This document shows, piece after piece, positions 18,659 through 29,259 of a stretch of 64,000 nt of DNA. The stretch lies in NCBI RefSeq assembly GCF_002419815.1, contig NZ_DIGV01000036.1, positions 8,321 to 72,320 of the forward strand, read 5' to 3'. The notes under the pieces were generated by a model. That model saw only the letters and a list, made by a program, of their open reading frames with translations, did no database searches and was not told the origin of the DNA. The position numbers were made by a program, and so were the translations under genes. Position 1 is the stretch's first letter; each line of letters opens with the position of its first letter. Source of the stretch: Brevundimonas sp. UBA5713. GTDB taxonomy: Bacteria; Pseudomonadota; Alphaproteobacteria; Caulobacterales; Caulobacteraceae.

Positions 18659-19480
18659 ATGAGACTGGCATTTTTCGGCGACGTCATCGGCAAGAGCGGA
18701 CGTGATGGTCTGGCAGACCATCTGCCGAACCTTCGCCGCGACCTGAAACTCGACTTCGTGGTCGTGAATGGTGAAAACGCCGCAGGCGGTTTCGGCATTA
18801 CCGAGAACACGGCCAATGAAATCTACGCCGCCGGTGCGGATGTCATCACACTGGGCAACCATTCGTGGGACCAGCGCGAGGCCCTGACCTATATCGTGCG
18901 CGAACCGCGCCTGATCCGTCCGGCTAACTATCCGCGCCTGATGGATGCTCCCGGTCGCGGCGCTGACGTCTTCGTCACGCCGGACGGTATGCGGGTGCTG
19001 GTCATCAATGTGCTGGGCCGTGTGCACATGGACCCGATGGACGATCCGTTCAGCGCCGTCGAGCGCGAACTGGATGCCGCGCCTCTGGGCGTTGTGGCCG
19101 ATGCCGTCATCGTCGACATCCATGCCGAGGTGACGTCCGAAAAAATGGCCATGGGCCATTTCTGCGACGGCCGCGCCTCGCTGGTGGTGGGCACACATAC
19201 CCACGTCCCGACCGCCGACGCGCAAATCCTGCCGCACGGCACCGCCTTCCAGACCGACGCCGGTGGTTGCTGCGACTATGACTCCGTGATCGGCAACGAA
19301 AAAGAAGAGCCGCTGCGCCGCTTCACCACCCGCCTGTCGGGCGGTCGCTATGCGCCGGCGCATGGTCCCGCTACCGTCTGCGGCGTCTTCGTCGAAACCG
19401 ACGACCGCACGGGCCTCGCCAAGCGCATCGAGCCCATCCGCGTGGGCGGACGCCTCAAGCAGTCGATCCCGGAGCTTTAG
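18659..19480 (+). CDS. YmdB-like metallophosphoesterase (2',3'-cyclic nucleotide phosphodiesterase family)
   Basis: A 273-residue binuclear metallophosphoesterase of the YmdB/TIGR00282 family. Metal-binding motifs are GDVIGKSGRD at the N-terminus (Asp8), VVNGENAAGG (Asn, Glu), TLGNHSWDQRE (Asn, His), and late VVGTHTHVPTAD (paired His). YmdB in Bacillus hydrolyses 2',3'-cyclic nucleotides and affects biofilm and sporulation. The role in alphaproteobacteria is not established. It begins 13 bases after the cyclo-ligase stop and is probably co-transcribed with it. Confidence 0.9.
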   Translation: MRLAFFGDVIGKSGRDGLADHLPNLRRDLKLDFVVVNGENAAGGFGITENTANEIYAAGADVITLGNHSWDQREALTYIVREPRLIRPANYPRLMDAPGRGADVFVTPDGMRVLVINVLGRVHMDPMDDPFSAVERELDAAPLGVVADAVIVDIHAEVTSEKMAMGHFCDGRASLVVGTHTHVPTADAQILPHGTAFQTDAGGCCDYDSVIGNEKEEPLRRFTTRLSGGRYAPAHGPATVCGVFVETDDRTGLAKRIEPIRVGGRLKQSIPEL

Positions 19481-19487
19481 ATCCGGA

Positions 19488-19524
19488 CCGCGGTCGTCGG
19501 CCCTTCGGGACCTCCCGACCCGAC
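19488..19524. repeat. 37-bp direct repeat, copy 1
   Basis: An exact 37-base repeat beginning CCGCGGTCGTCGGCCC and containing a TTCG-capped imperfect hairpin (GGCCC TTCG GGACC). The second copy starts 106 bases further on in the same intergenic gap. Confidence 0.8.
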
Positions 19525-19550
19525 GCGGCCCTGATGATTTGGCCGCGATC

Positions 19551-19567
19551 AAAAGGCTCCGCCTTTT
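19551..19567. terminator. Bidirectional hairpin between convergent genes
   Basis: AAAAGGC-TCC-GCCTTTT forms a 7-bp stem whose arms carry A and T runs on either strand. It lies between the phosphodiesterase gene and the oppositely oriented P450 gene, so it could end both transcripts. Confidence 0.55.
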
Positions 19568-19593
19568 CGACCCGACGCGGCCTTTTAAGCTAG

Positions 19594-19630
19594 CCGCGGT
19601 CGTCGGCCCTTCGGGACCTCCCGACCCGAC
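19594..19630. repeat. 37-bp direct repeat, copy 2
   Basis: Identical to the copy at 19488. Both are followed by related CGAC(G/A)CGGC sequence, and a third partial copy (CGACCCGACGCGGCC) lies between them near 19568-19582. Confidence 0.8.
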
Positions 19631-19680
19631 ACGGCTCGGTGTCTTTCATCCTTTCCCATAAAGCGGGGGAGGGGGACGGC

Positions 19681-21075
19681 CTATTTCCTTGCCCGCAACC
19701 TCAACCGCAACGTCTCGCGGCTGCGCAGGGTTACCTGATGGACGGGCTTGGGCTCGATGGGCGTGATGGCTTCGACTTCGACGGCCTTCATGATCTCGGC
19801 CAGCGCCACCACGGCTTCCTGCATGGCAAAGGCCGCGCCGATGCAGATGCGTGGTCCGCCGCTGAACGGCAGCCAGGCATGGCGGTCGATGCTCTTGCGG
19901 TTTTCCGGCAAAAAGCGCTCTGGCTTGAACACGTCCGGCTCGTCCCACAGCAGTTCGTGGCGCTGGATCAGCCACGGCGCGATGACGATGCTGTCGCCCA
20001 CCTTCACCTCATGGCCCTCGATCACATCGTCGGCCACAGCCTGACGCACCATGGCGGGGGCAGGGGGGAACAGGCGCATGGCTTCCTCGATGACAGCCTT
20101 GTGCCAGACCATCTGTTTGATACCGGCAGGCGAACGATCCCATGCGTCGGCCTCGGCCTTCAGCTTTTGGGCCACGCCCTTGTCGCGGGTGATCAGATGC
20201 AGGGTCCAGCCCAGCGTCCGCGCTGTGGTTTCGTGCCCGGCCAGAATGAAGGTCAGGATGTTGGACATAACCTCATGGTCCGACAGGCCCGAGCCATCGC
20301 CTTCCTCATCGCGCGCCGACAATAGGGCCGTCAGCAGATCATCGGGCGCATCGCCCGCCTCGATCCGCTTGCGGCGTCGCACGATCAGCGCCTTCACCCG
20401 CTCCTCGAAGAAGCGGGCCGAGCCGCGCGTGGCGACCTTGCCGATGCGCGGAATCCAGTCCGGTGCCTTCAGGGCGTCCAGCGGGCTGATGCGTGCGCCG
20501 ACGTTGAGGAACGAGTTCAGCGCCCGCTCGAAACCGGCAGCATCGCCGTCCAGATCATCCGAGAACATGGTGGCTGACAGAATGTCGAACGTCAGGCCGC
20601 TCATCTCGTGGTCGATGTTCAGCACACGCGCGCCCTGATCCAGATGCCAGCCCTCCACACGGCGGCGGCAGACAGCATCCATGATCTCGGCGGTCTTTGC
20701 CGTATAGGCAGGGGTGAACAGCGGGGCCATGATCCGGCGGGCGCGACGCCACTGCTCGCCTTCGGTCAGCAACAGTCCGTCAGCCAGCATCGGGCCCAGC
20801 ACGCGGCGTTGCAGGTCGCCCTTTTCATAGTTGAGCGCATTGTCCGTCAGCACATGGCGCACGCCCGCAGGATCGCTGACCACCAGCGTGCGGCCCAGCG
20901 GCGACATGCCTGCCACATAAAGCTGTTTGAAGTGGATGCGGCCCCAGATCTGCAACGGGTTGCGCCAGCTTTCCCACAGGAAGGGCACAAGCCCCATTTC
21001 CTTGGTGCGCTGCGCGGGAACCCAGGGGCGAAAGCCGCTGGATACCAACGGGGTCGAGGCGGCGGCGTCAGTCAT
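19681..21075 (-). CDS. Cytochrome P450
   Basis: A 464-residue cytoplasmic P450 monooxygenase. The heme loop reads FSGGPRICIG with the iron-ligand cysteine near residue 411. The oxygen-binding I-helix is AGHETTA, and the ExxR motif is EEAMR, followed by the PERF segment (KPERFLPEN). The start at 21075 is chosen because AAGGAG lies 6 bases upstream, while the longer in-frame start lacks support. It has no fused reductase, and no ferredoxin gene is adjacent, so electron donors must be encoded elsewhere. The sequence resembles the long CYP102/CYP4-like bacterial class with a fatty-acid or lipid substrate as one option, but the substrate is not inferable. Confidence 0.93.
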   Translation of the reverse strand: MTDAAASTPLVSSGFRPWVPAQRTKEMGLVPFLWESWRNPLQIWGRIHFKQLYVAGMSPLGRTLVVSDPAGVRHVLTDNALNYEKGDLQRRVLGPMLADGLLLTEGEQWRRARRIMAPLFTPAYTAKTAEIMDAVCRRRVEGWHLDQGARVLNIDHEMSGLTFDILSATMFSDDLDGDAAGFERALNSFLNVGARISPLDALKAPDWIPRIGKVATRGSARFFEERVKALIVRRRKRIEAGDAPDDLLTALLSARDEEGDGSGLSDHEVMSNILTFILAGHETTARTLGWTLHLITRDKGVAQKLKAEADAWDRSPAGIKQMVWHKAVIEEAMRLFPPAPAMVRQAVADDVIEGHEVKVGDSIVIAPWLIQRHELLWDEPDVFKPERFLPENRKSIDRHAWLPFSGGPRICIGAAFAMQEAVVALAEIMKAVEVEAITPIEPKPVHQVTLRSRETLRLRLRARK

Positions 21076-21131
21076 GATGCACTCCTTCTCATCACAAGGC
21101 ATCATACTGACGAAGATGTCAAAAAGAAGAG

Positions 21132-22232
21132 CTATGCCGTAATGGCGCGCCCTGCCATTCTCAATCTCAGCGCTGTCAGCTCTGCCGCGCGTTTGGCCGG
21201 CGAATGTTCATCCACCACATAGGTCTGGGCCACGCGCGCCATCTCCAGCCGCTCGGCCGAGTGATCGATCAGATGCAGCATGGCGGTGGTCAGCGCCTCG
21301 GGCGTCACGGGGTCGACATAAAAGGCATGGGGCCCGCTGGCCTCCTTCAGTCCGCCACGACCGGATGAAATCAGAGCCACCCCCGCCGCATGGGCCTCCA
21401 GCGCCGTCAGGCCCAGCGGTTCTTCCCATAGGGATGGCGTCAGGGCGATGTCGGCGGATTTCATAATGGCCTGCACCTCGGCCAAGGGGGCCGAATGCAG
21501 CACCTGCACCCGTTCCTTATAGCGGCGCAGCGGGGCGACATGCGGCGCGGCCCATGCCTCGTGCGTCAGCCAGTCGTTCAACAGCAGCACCGCGCGCCAG
21601 TCGGGACGGGCATCCAGCACGGCGGGCAGGGCGGTGCACACTTCGGACACGCCCTTTTCCGGCATGGCGCGACCGGAAAAGACGATCAGCTTGTCGCGCT
21701 CGGCCACCTCGGCCCGCCAAGGCGCAACATAAATGGCATTGGGCACCACATGGGCCCGTTCAGCCAGCGCCGGATAGTCGCGCATGAAGATGCGGCGTTC
21801 GGACTGGCTGACGAAGACAAAATGGTCGATCTTTTTATAGCGCTGCTGATAGCGCCAACGGCTGATGAAACCCTTGGACGCCTTCAGCGCATTGTGCCGG
21901 TAAACCACGCTGACGGCATCGGGCAGGTGGCTGGCGATGCGGGTCGCCTCGATCACATGCTGGTGGCATTCGACGATGTGCGGATCAAACGCCTTTAGGG
22001 CATCAATCAGGGCATTGGGCTGGGCCGGATCGATCGTGACCACGGGCACGGCGCTGTCGTGATCCTGTGCGCCCGCCGAGGCAAAAATACGCACGTCTTC
22101 TTGCGCCGACACATGGTGCGTCAGGGTGCGTATCACCGTCTCCATAGAGTTCGGCTGGCGCGCGCAGAACAGGCCTCCGGGCGGAACGACGATGGCGATG
22201 CGCAGGCGCTGATCCGCTAGGTGATCGGTCAT
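21132..22232 (-). CDS. Glycosyltransferase family 4
   Basis: A 366-residue GT-B glycosyltransferase that would transfer a sugar from a nucleotide donor. The N-terminal domain starts RIAIVVPPGGLF and includes DPHIVECHQH. The C-terminal donor domain shows VVPNAIYVAPWR, VFSGRAMPEKGV and the GT4 EX7E-type motif within SLWEEPLGLTALEAHAAG. It lies upstream of the P450 gene on the same strand with about 56 bases between them, so they may be co-transcribed. The acceptor is unknown; cell-surface glycan or lipid is the usual context. Confidence 0.87.
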   Translation of the reverse strand: MTDHLADQRLRIAIVVPPGGLFCARQPNSMETVIRTLTHHVSAQEDVRIFASAGAQDHDSAVPVVTIDPAQPNALIDALKAFDPHIVECHQHVIEATRIASHLPDAVSVVYRHNALKASKGFISRWRYQQRYKKIDHFVFVSQSERRIFMRDYPALAERAHVVPNAIYVAPWRAEVAERDKLIVFSGRAMPEKGVSEVCTALPAVLDARPDWRAVLLLNDWLTHEAWAAPHVAPLRRYKERVQVLHSAPLAEVQAIMKSADIALTPSLWEEPLGLTALEAHAAGVALISSGRGGLKEASGPHAFYVDPVTPEALTTAMLHLIDHSAERLEMARVAQTYVVDEHSPAKRAAELTALRLRMAGRAITA

Positions 22233-22263
22233 GCGTCATGGCGTAACCCTGCTCGGCGCATAA

Positions 22264-22289
22264 AAAAAGAGGCCGAAAGGCCTCTTTTT
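22264..22289 (-). terminator. Intrinsic terminator after the DUF305 gene
   Basis: A perfect 11-bp stem AAAAAGAGGCC / GGCCTCTTTTT closes on a GAAA tetraloop, with A and T runs on both strands. It separates the DUF305 gene from the glycosyltransferase gene. Confidence 0.85.
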
Positions 22290-22310
22290 CGTAATGCTGG
22301 GGCGGAAGGC

Positions 22311-22754
22311 TTACTGCGCCGGTTTCCAGGCGCGCATTTCGGCGATTTCGCGCTCTTGAGCGTCGATCACGCCTTGGGCCCACTGGCGAACCTGCGGGTC
22401 CTTGGCATTGGCCAGCGCCGTGCGAGCCATGGCCACTGCGCCCTGATGGTGGGCGATCATCTTGTTGATGTAGGCCTCGTCCGGCGTATTGCCCGATGCG
22501 GCAGCCATCAGGCGGTGCATTTCGGCCTCGCCTTCGGCGTACAGTTTGTCCGCCTCGGTTGGGCCGTCGCTGCCATGTGTGCCGTGACCCATGGCAGCAT
22601 GATCAACCTCTGCACCAGACACCGTACCGTCTTTGACGGTGCGGGCGTGGTTGTTGGCCGCAATCTCCTGCGTCGCCTGCGCGACAGGGTCGCCGCCGCC
22701 GTCACAGGCCACAAGGGCAAAGGGCAGGGCAGCAGCAAGAAGAAGACGGCGCAT
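22311..22754 (-). CDS. DUF305 lipoprotein
   Basis: A 147-residue probable lipoprotein: MRRLLLAAALPFALVAC ends in a lipobox with the modified cysteine. The mature part has the DUF305 signature MIAHHQGAVAMARTAL, a four-helix ferritin-like fold in which the HH pair and methionines often bind metal such as copper. A His-rich stretch (DHAAMGHGTHGS) precedes it. The ATG at 22754 has GAGG 6 bases upstream; two in-frame TTG codons just before it are less likely starts. It follows purL by 21 bases on the same strand. A role in periplasmic metal handling is inference. Confidence 0.85.
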   Translation of the reverse strand: MRRLLLAAALPFALVACDGGGDPVAQATQEIAANNHARTVKDGTVSGAEVDHAAMGHGTHGSDGPTEADKLYAEGEAEMHRLMAAASGNTPDEAYINKMIAHHQGAVAMARTALANAKDPQVRQWAQGVIDAQEREIAEMRAWKPAQ

Positions 22755-22775
22755 CAACAACCTCGACTGGGATGA

Positions 22776-24995
<2,220 letters not shown>

Positions 24996-25056
24996 AAGCG
25001 CGCCTATTAGCCTTGTACGGACGTTCTGTCAGCCACCGTTTGGCAACTGTTTTGTG

Positions 25057-25851
25057 TCAGGCGACGCGTTCGATGCCGCGACGCAGACCAAACGCGAAGA
25101 TCACACCGCCAACCACAAGCAAAAGAGCCGCGGCCAGCGCCGTAAACGCCAGCATGGGTTGGGTTTCCTGCTCGGCCACGAAGGCTCCGATCAGGCCCCA
25201 TGCGATGGGCAGCGGATAGGCGAGGGTACGCAGGGCCCAGCTCACGCCCAGACCCACCAGCGTGATGGCCACAACGGCCAGAATCGCCCAGCCCACCGGT
25301 GACAAGGCCGTCGGCAGAGCTTCCAGCGCCGTAGCCGTCGTAATCAGATTCAACGGTGCCGCCACGGTCAACCAACCGGCCAGTGCGGCCAGCGGCCAGA
25401 TCAGAAGCATGCGGTCACGGTGCATAAGCGGTGTCGAGCGAATGACGCCGGACAAGGCCAGCAGTGGCACCAGCACGGCCAGCAGGCTGGCAAAGATCAC
25501 CAGAACACTGGCCACCTTGAGATTGGCAGCCGCCATGATGATCCAGAGACCGATGCCAAAGAAGCTGACAAACGACGGCCAGCCCATGCGGTTGATCAAA
25601 GTACTTTCGCCGGTATTGGGCAGGACCTGCCGGATCGCATAGGCCGCGATGCCCGCGTAGATCAGCCCCCAGATTGAAAAAGCATATCCCGCCACGCGCA
25701 GGGTCTCATTGCCGTCCGCCGCGAACTCGGCCTGTGTGAGACCCAGATTCAGCAGGTTCTGCAGCAGCGGCACCACAATGGCGAAAACAGCCGCAGCCAG
25801 AACCGCCAGACGACGGGTTCTCTGTGCAGGCGTAGGACGTTCGATGGACAT
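25057..25851 (-). CDS. Multi-pass membrane protein, TspO/MBR-like
   Basis: A 264-residue protein with about eight hydrophobic segments, for example LAVLAAAVFAIVVPLLQNLL, PSFVSFFGIGLWIIMAAANL and WAILAVVAITLVGLGVSWAL. The segment YAFSIWGLIYAGIAAYAIRQ resembles the TspO/MBR superfamily, but the protein is longer than typical TspO (about 160 residues). The assignment is tentative. The ATG at 25851 with GGGAG upstream is preferred over a GTG 24 bases earlier. It lies between purQ and purL on the same strand, with no obvious purine link. Confidence 0.6.
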   Translation of the reverse strand: MSIERPTPAQRTRRLAVLAAAVFAIVVPLLQNLLNLGLTQAEFAADGNETLRVAGYAFSIWGLIYAGIAAYAIRQVLPNTGESTLINRMGWPSFVSFFGIGLWIIMAAANLKVASVLVIFASLLAVLVPLLALSGVIRSTPLMHRDRMLLIWPLAALAGWLTVAAPLNLITTATALEALPTALSPVGWAILAVVAITLVGLGVSWALRTLAYPLPIAWGLIGAFVAEQETQPMLAFTALAAALLLVVGGVIFAFGLRRGIERVA

Positions 25852-25984
25852 GGCAGCTCCCAACCCAAGACCCACAAATAGCGCGGGTATCGCCTGTAAC
25901 TACGCATAGGGGGCGCGATGGTTCACGGAACCGCCACTGCCGTGGACGGGTTGATCTGGTGAACCCCACGCAAAGGAGACCGCC

Positions 25985-26203
25985 ATGGCTGACCGCCCGC
26001 AGGACGATTTCGACAACGAACCGGAAGAAGTCGACACCAACCGCGCTGTGCAACAGGGTCTGGGTGTCGGTGCCAGAGAACTGGCCGCTATCGGCGAAAG
26101 CGGCGAGAAGGGCACGCTGGAAGGCGGCACCGAAAAGCGCAAGGCCGACGAAACCATCGAGTCCGACACCGGCCGCGCTGCCAGTGTGCTGGACCGCAAA
26201 TAA
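25985..26203 (+). CDS. Small acidic protein of unknown function
   Basis: A 72-residue hydrophilic, charged protein (MADRPQDDFDNEPEEVDTNR ... GTLEGGTEKRKADETIESDTGRAASVLDRK) with no hydrophobic stretch, probably disordered. AAAGGAG stands 6 bases before the ATG and a perfect 15-bp terminator follows the stop, so this looks like a genuine, independently expressed gene. I do not recognise the family. Its composition resembles small stress-related proteins, which is only an impression. Confidence 0.7.
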   Translation: MADRPQDDFDNEPEEVDTNRAVQQGLGVGARELAAIGESGEKGTLEGGTEKRKADETIESDTGRAASVLDRK

Positions 26204-26205
26204 GC

Positions 26206-26239
26206 AAAAGCCCCGCCAGATCGCTCTGGCGGGGCTTTT
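26206..26239. terminator. Perfect 15-bp bidirectional terminator
   Basis: AAAAGCCCCGCCAGA pairs with TCTGGCGGGGCTTTT across a TCGC loop. It lies between the small plus-strand gene and purQ on the minus strand and can end both. Confidence 0.92.
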
Positions 26240-26260
26240 CGATCACGGTGGTCCCAGACC

Positions 26261-26923
26261 TTACAGCGAGGCGTAGATGCTCTGGAACAGGGTAGCACCG
26301 TCGGCGCTGCCCAGTTCGGCTTCGAAGGCGCGGTCGGGGTGGGGCATCATGCCGATGACATTGCCCGCTTCGTTCATGATGCCGGCGATGTTGTTGACCG
26401 AGCCGTTCGGGTTGTCGACGTAGCGGAAGACGACCTGACCGTTGTCCTCGAGGCGCTGCAGCGTCTCGGGATCGGCGAAATAGTTACCGTCGCCATTGCC
26501 CTGGGTCATCACGACCTCGGCCTGCTCGCCGTAGAGTTTGGTAAAGCGGGTGTTCGGGTTGGCGACCTGCAGGCTGATCGGCTTGCAGATGTATTTCAGG
26601 TTCTGGTTGCGCAGCAGGGCACCGGGCAGCAGGCCCATTTCGCACAGGATCTGGAAACCGTTGCAGATGCCCACAATGGTCACGCCCTGTTCGGCGGCCT
26701 TTTTGATGGCAGGCATGATGGCCGACTGGGCCGCCATGGCCCCGCAACGCAGATAGTCACCATAGGAGAAACCTCCCGGAATGACGATCAGGTCAAGGTC
26801 CGCAGGCAGTTCGGTCTCGTCATGCCAGACCATGGAGACTTGCTCGCCCGTGGAGCGTTCGACGGCGACCTTACAGTCGCGGTCGCAGTTGGAACCGGGG
26901 TATACGATGACGGCTGCGCTCAT
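26261..26923 (-). CDS. purQ: Phosphoribosylformylglycinamidine synthase subunit PurQ
   Basis: The glutamine amidotransferase subunit that feeds ammonia to PurL. It is a class I amidotransferase: the nucleophile is Cys87 in VGICNGFQIL and the other triad members lie in PHPDRAFE (His195, Glu201). The N-terminus AAVIVYPGSNCDRD is typical. The start at 26923 is chosen by homology and an AGGAG site 8 bases upstream; a longer in-frame start adds six residues. Length 220 residues is normal. Confidence 0.96.
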   Translation of the reverse strand: MSAAVIVYPGSNCDRDCKVAVERSTGEQVSMVWHDETELPADLDLIVIPGGFSYGDYLRCGAMAAQSAIMPAIKKAAEQGVTIVGICNGFQILCEMGLLPGALLRNQNLKYICKPISLQVANPNTRFTKLYGEQAEVVMTQGNGDGNYFADPETLQRLEDNGQVVFRYVDNPNGSVNNIAGIMNEAGNVIGMMPHPDRAFEAELGSADGATLFQSIYASL

Positions 26924-26967
26924 AACGCGGGCTCCTAGCACCCTTCTGGGAAAATGTCAGTCGACGG

Positions 26968-28185
26968 TCAGGGGTTTTTCACGACAGTTTTGCGACCGGT
27001 CAGATAGGCGACCACCCAGATCGCCAGCCCCCCGAGGGCAAGACCGGCCCCGACATACCCTGTCGAGGCAAAGCCCCAGCCCGCTGCAATGGCCATTCCC
27101 CCCAATAAGGGCCCCAAGGCATTGGCCAGATTAAAGGCCGAGTGATTCAGCGCGGCGGCCAGGGTTTGGGCATCGCCTGCCACATCCATCAGGCGGGTTT
27201 GCAGCACCGATCCCAGACCGCCGCCAATGCCGATCATCACGACGACCGGCAGCAGCGTCGACAGGTTCTGCGCGGCCAGAGGATACAGGCACAGTGCAAA
27301 TGCGCTCCACAGCAACAGACCCGCCGCTGCCTTCATGCCGAACCGGTCGGCGGCCCAGCCCCCCAGCACATTGCCGATCATCATGCCCACGCCAAAGATG
27401 GCAAAGATGACGGGCAGGATAGAGGGGCCCACGCCGGTGACCGCCTGTGCGGTCGACGCCACATAGGCATAGACGCAGAACATGCCGCCAAAGCCGATGG
27501 CACCCACCCCCAGCGTCAGCCAGACTTGTCCGCTTTTCAGTGCGCCCAGCTCGCGCATGGGCACGGCCTCGGGGTCGCCTTTGTCGCGCGGTGCGTAAAG
27601 GGCAATCAGCACCATCGTCAGAATGGCCACCACGCTGACGATGGCAAAGGTCCACCGCCACCCGAAATGCTGGCTGACCAGATTGACGGCGGGCACACCG
27701 AAGACCGTGGCGAAGGTCAGGCCCAGAAGGGTGGTCGACACCGCCCGCGCACGGAACTGCAACGGGACAATGCTGGCAATCATCAATGCGGCCACACCGA
27801 AATAGGCCCCGTGCGGGATGCCGCTCAGAAAGCGGAACACCAGCATCCACTGATAGTCCGGAGCAATAGCGCTGAGGCCATTGCCGATGGCAAACAGCCC
27901 CATAAGGCCGATCAGCAGTAGCCAGCGCGGCAGCCGTGCGCCCATGACGGCCAGAATCGGCGCACCGACCACCACACCGGCCGCATAGGCGCTGATGACG
28001 TGGCCTGCGGTGGGCTCGTCCACGCCCAATCCCTTGGCAAAGTCGGGCAGCACGCTCATGGCGGCGAACTCGGTCACGCCAATGGCGAACCCGCCCATAG
28101 CCAGCGAGATCAGCACCAGCGCCAAGCGCTGACCGGAAAGAAAAGGGGTGGGGGTGGACGCGGCGTCAAGGTCTGGGGAGGACAT
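26968..28185 (-). CDS. MFS transporter, DHA1 drug/sugar efflux type
   Basis: A 405-residue inner-membrane protein with 12 predicted helices in two halves. GVTEFAAMSVLPDFAKGLGV in helix 1 and the loop 2-3 motif GARLPRWLLLIGLMGLF, with a second-half equivalent GGWAADRFGMKAAAGLLLW, mark the DHA1 branch related to AraJ/YdhP exporters. The substrate is not inferable; export of small molecules or drugs by proton antiport is the family norm. It precedes purQ on the same strand with a 44-base gap. Confidence 0.9.
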   Translation of the reverse strand: MSSPDLDAASTPTPFLSGQRLALVLISLAMGGFAIGVTEFAAMSVLPDFAKGLGVDEPTAGHVISAYAAGVVVGAPILAVMGARLPRWLLLIGLMGLFAIGNGLSAIAPDYQWMLVFRFLSGIPHGAYFGVAALMIASIVPLQFRARAVSTTLLGLTFATVFGVPAVNLVSQHFGWRWTFAIVSVVAILTMVLIALYAPRDKGDPEAVPMRELGALKSGQVWLTLGVGAIGFGGMFCVYAYVASTAQAVTGVGPSILPVIFAIFGVGMMIGNVLGGWAADRFGMKAAAGLLLWSAFALCLYPLAAQNLSTLLPVVVMIGIGGGLGSVLQTRLMDVAGDAQTLAAALNHSAFNLANALGPLLGGMAIAAGWGFASTGYVGAGLALGGLAIWVVAYLTGRKTVVKNP

Positions 28186-28235
28186 GCCGCGTATCTGGCA
28201 TCTGGAACTGCCCTCGGTAAGGGGCAGGCGAAGAT

Positions 28236-28664
28236 TTAAGCGCTTTGGCGGTTATAATTCGTAGAGGCCGTCGGAGACATCAGTGTGTTGATAAGCCGTG
28301 GATTGCTGACGGCGACGCCTAGAAACTGGCTGGCATACACTTCGAGCATCAGGCGCATCATCGGATCGTCCAGCTTGATCCACCGAGCATGCAAGACGCG
28401 GTTGAAACGTCCCGGATCGTGTAATGGCGCTGGCGTACCGGTGCCCGTGGACAGCGACACCTGAATGCGCACCGACGAGCGGAGCAGGGATTCGTCGATA
28501 TGGGGCGGGCTGCCGACGCGCACCGGCTCGTCTTGCTCGTAAAGCAGGTAGACGGCGTCGTTTTCGGGCAGAAAACCCCTCAGCAAGGGCATGAGGGGGG
28601 CCTGCATCAACGTGCGGAACAGGCGCGGGAGCGCCGCCAATTTATCTGGATCGACGCCCCCCAT
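28236..28664 (-). CDS. Hypothetical protein
   Basis: A 142-residue soluble protein (MGGVDPDKLAALPRLFRTLM ... MRLMLEVYASQFLGVAVSNP) with no signal peptide or membrane helix. I see no known motif. It starts 5 bases after the stop of the PEBP-family gene, so the pair is almost certainly one transcript. Codon use looks like that of its neighbours. Function unknown. Confidence 0.65.
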   Translation of the reverse strand: MGGVDPDKLAALPRLFRTLMQAPLMPLLRGFLPENDAVYLLYEQDEPVRVGSPPHIDESLLRSSVRIQVSLSTGTGTPAPLHDPGRFNRVLHARWIKLDDPMMRLMLEVYASQFLGVAVSNPRLINTLMSPTASTNYNRQSA

Positions 28665-28669
28665 AGGTC

Positions 28670-29152
28670 TCAGCCCTTGTTCTCGTAAATGCCGGTGATC
28701 GAGGCCTTGGCCAAGGTATGGAAATGCAGGTTGAAGCCGTAGACAGCACCGGAGTCGTCGGCACTGACCTCGAGACGCTCGGTGTCGACCGCAAAGACGG
28801 TGAAGATATAGCGGTGCGGGCCGTGGCCCGCGGGTGGGGCCGCCCCACCAAAACCTGCCTGACCGAAATCGGTACGGCCCTGAATGGCCCCTGACGGCAG
28901 ATCGCTATGGCCCGGTGTTCCGGCACCGGCGGGCAGCTCGGTGACGTCTGCCGGAATATTGGCCACCGTCCAGTGCCAGAAGCCCGAGCCCGTCGGTGCG
29001 TCGGGATCATAGCAGGTGATGGCGAACGACTTGGTGCCTTCCGGCGCGCCCGACCACTTCAGATGCGGCGAGACATTGCCCTTGGCGTAGACCTGCGCGT
29101 CCGGCAGCTGGCCGCCGTCGGTCAGGTCGTTGGAAGTCAGGGTAAAGGTCAT
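28670..29152 (-). CDS. YbhB/YbcL family Raf-kinase-inhibitor-like protein (PEBP fold)
   Basis: A 160-residue cytoplasmic protein of the phosphatidylethanolamine-binding-protein fold. Characteristic segments are NVSPHLKWSGAPEGTKSFAITCYDPDAPTGSGFWHW, split here by function: the PDAPTG ligand loop and the GFWHWTVANIP strand; later PPAGHGPHRYIFTVFAVD supplies the conserved GPHRY. The cellular role of bacterial members is not settled. It is paired with the following unknown gene. Confidence 0.93.
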   Translation of the reverse strand: MTFTLTSNDLTDGGQLPDAQVYAKGNVSPHLKWSGAPEGTKSFAITCYDPDAPTGSGFWHWTVANIPADVTELPAGAGTPGHSDLPSGAIQGRTDFGQAGFGGAAPPAGHGPHRYIFTVFAVDTERLEVSADDSGAVYGFNLHFHTLAKASITGIYENKG

Positions 29153-29259
29153 AAGGCGATCCCTCCGCAGATGGTTGACGCTGGTGAACCCTTGATGGGC
29201 AACAGAACAGCGTCCTGCAAGAGGCAGGCGACGATCACCCGTGGACGGTTTGCCGCGTT

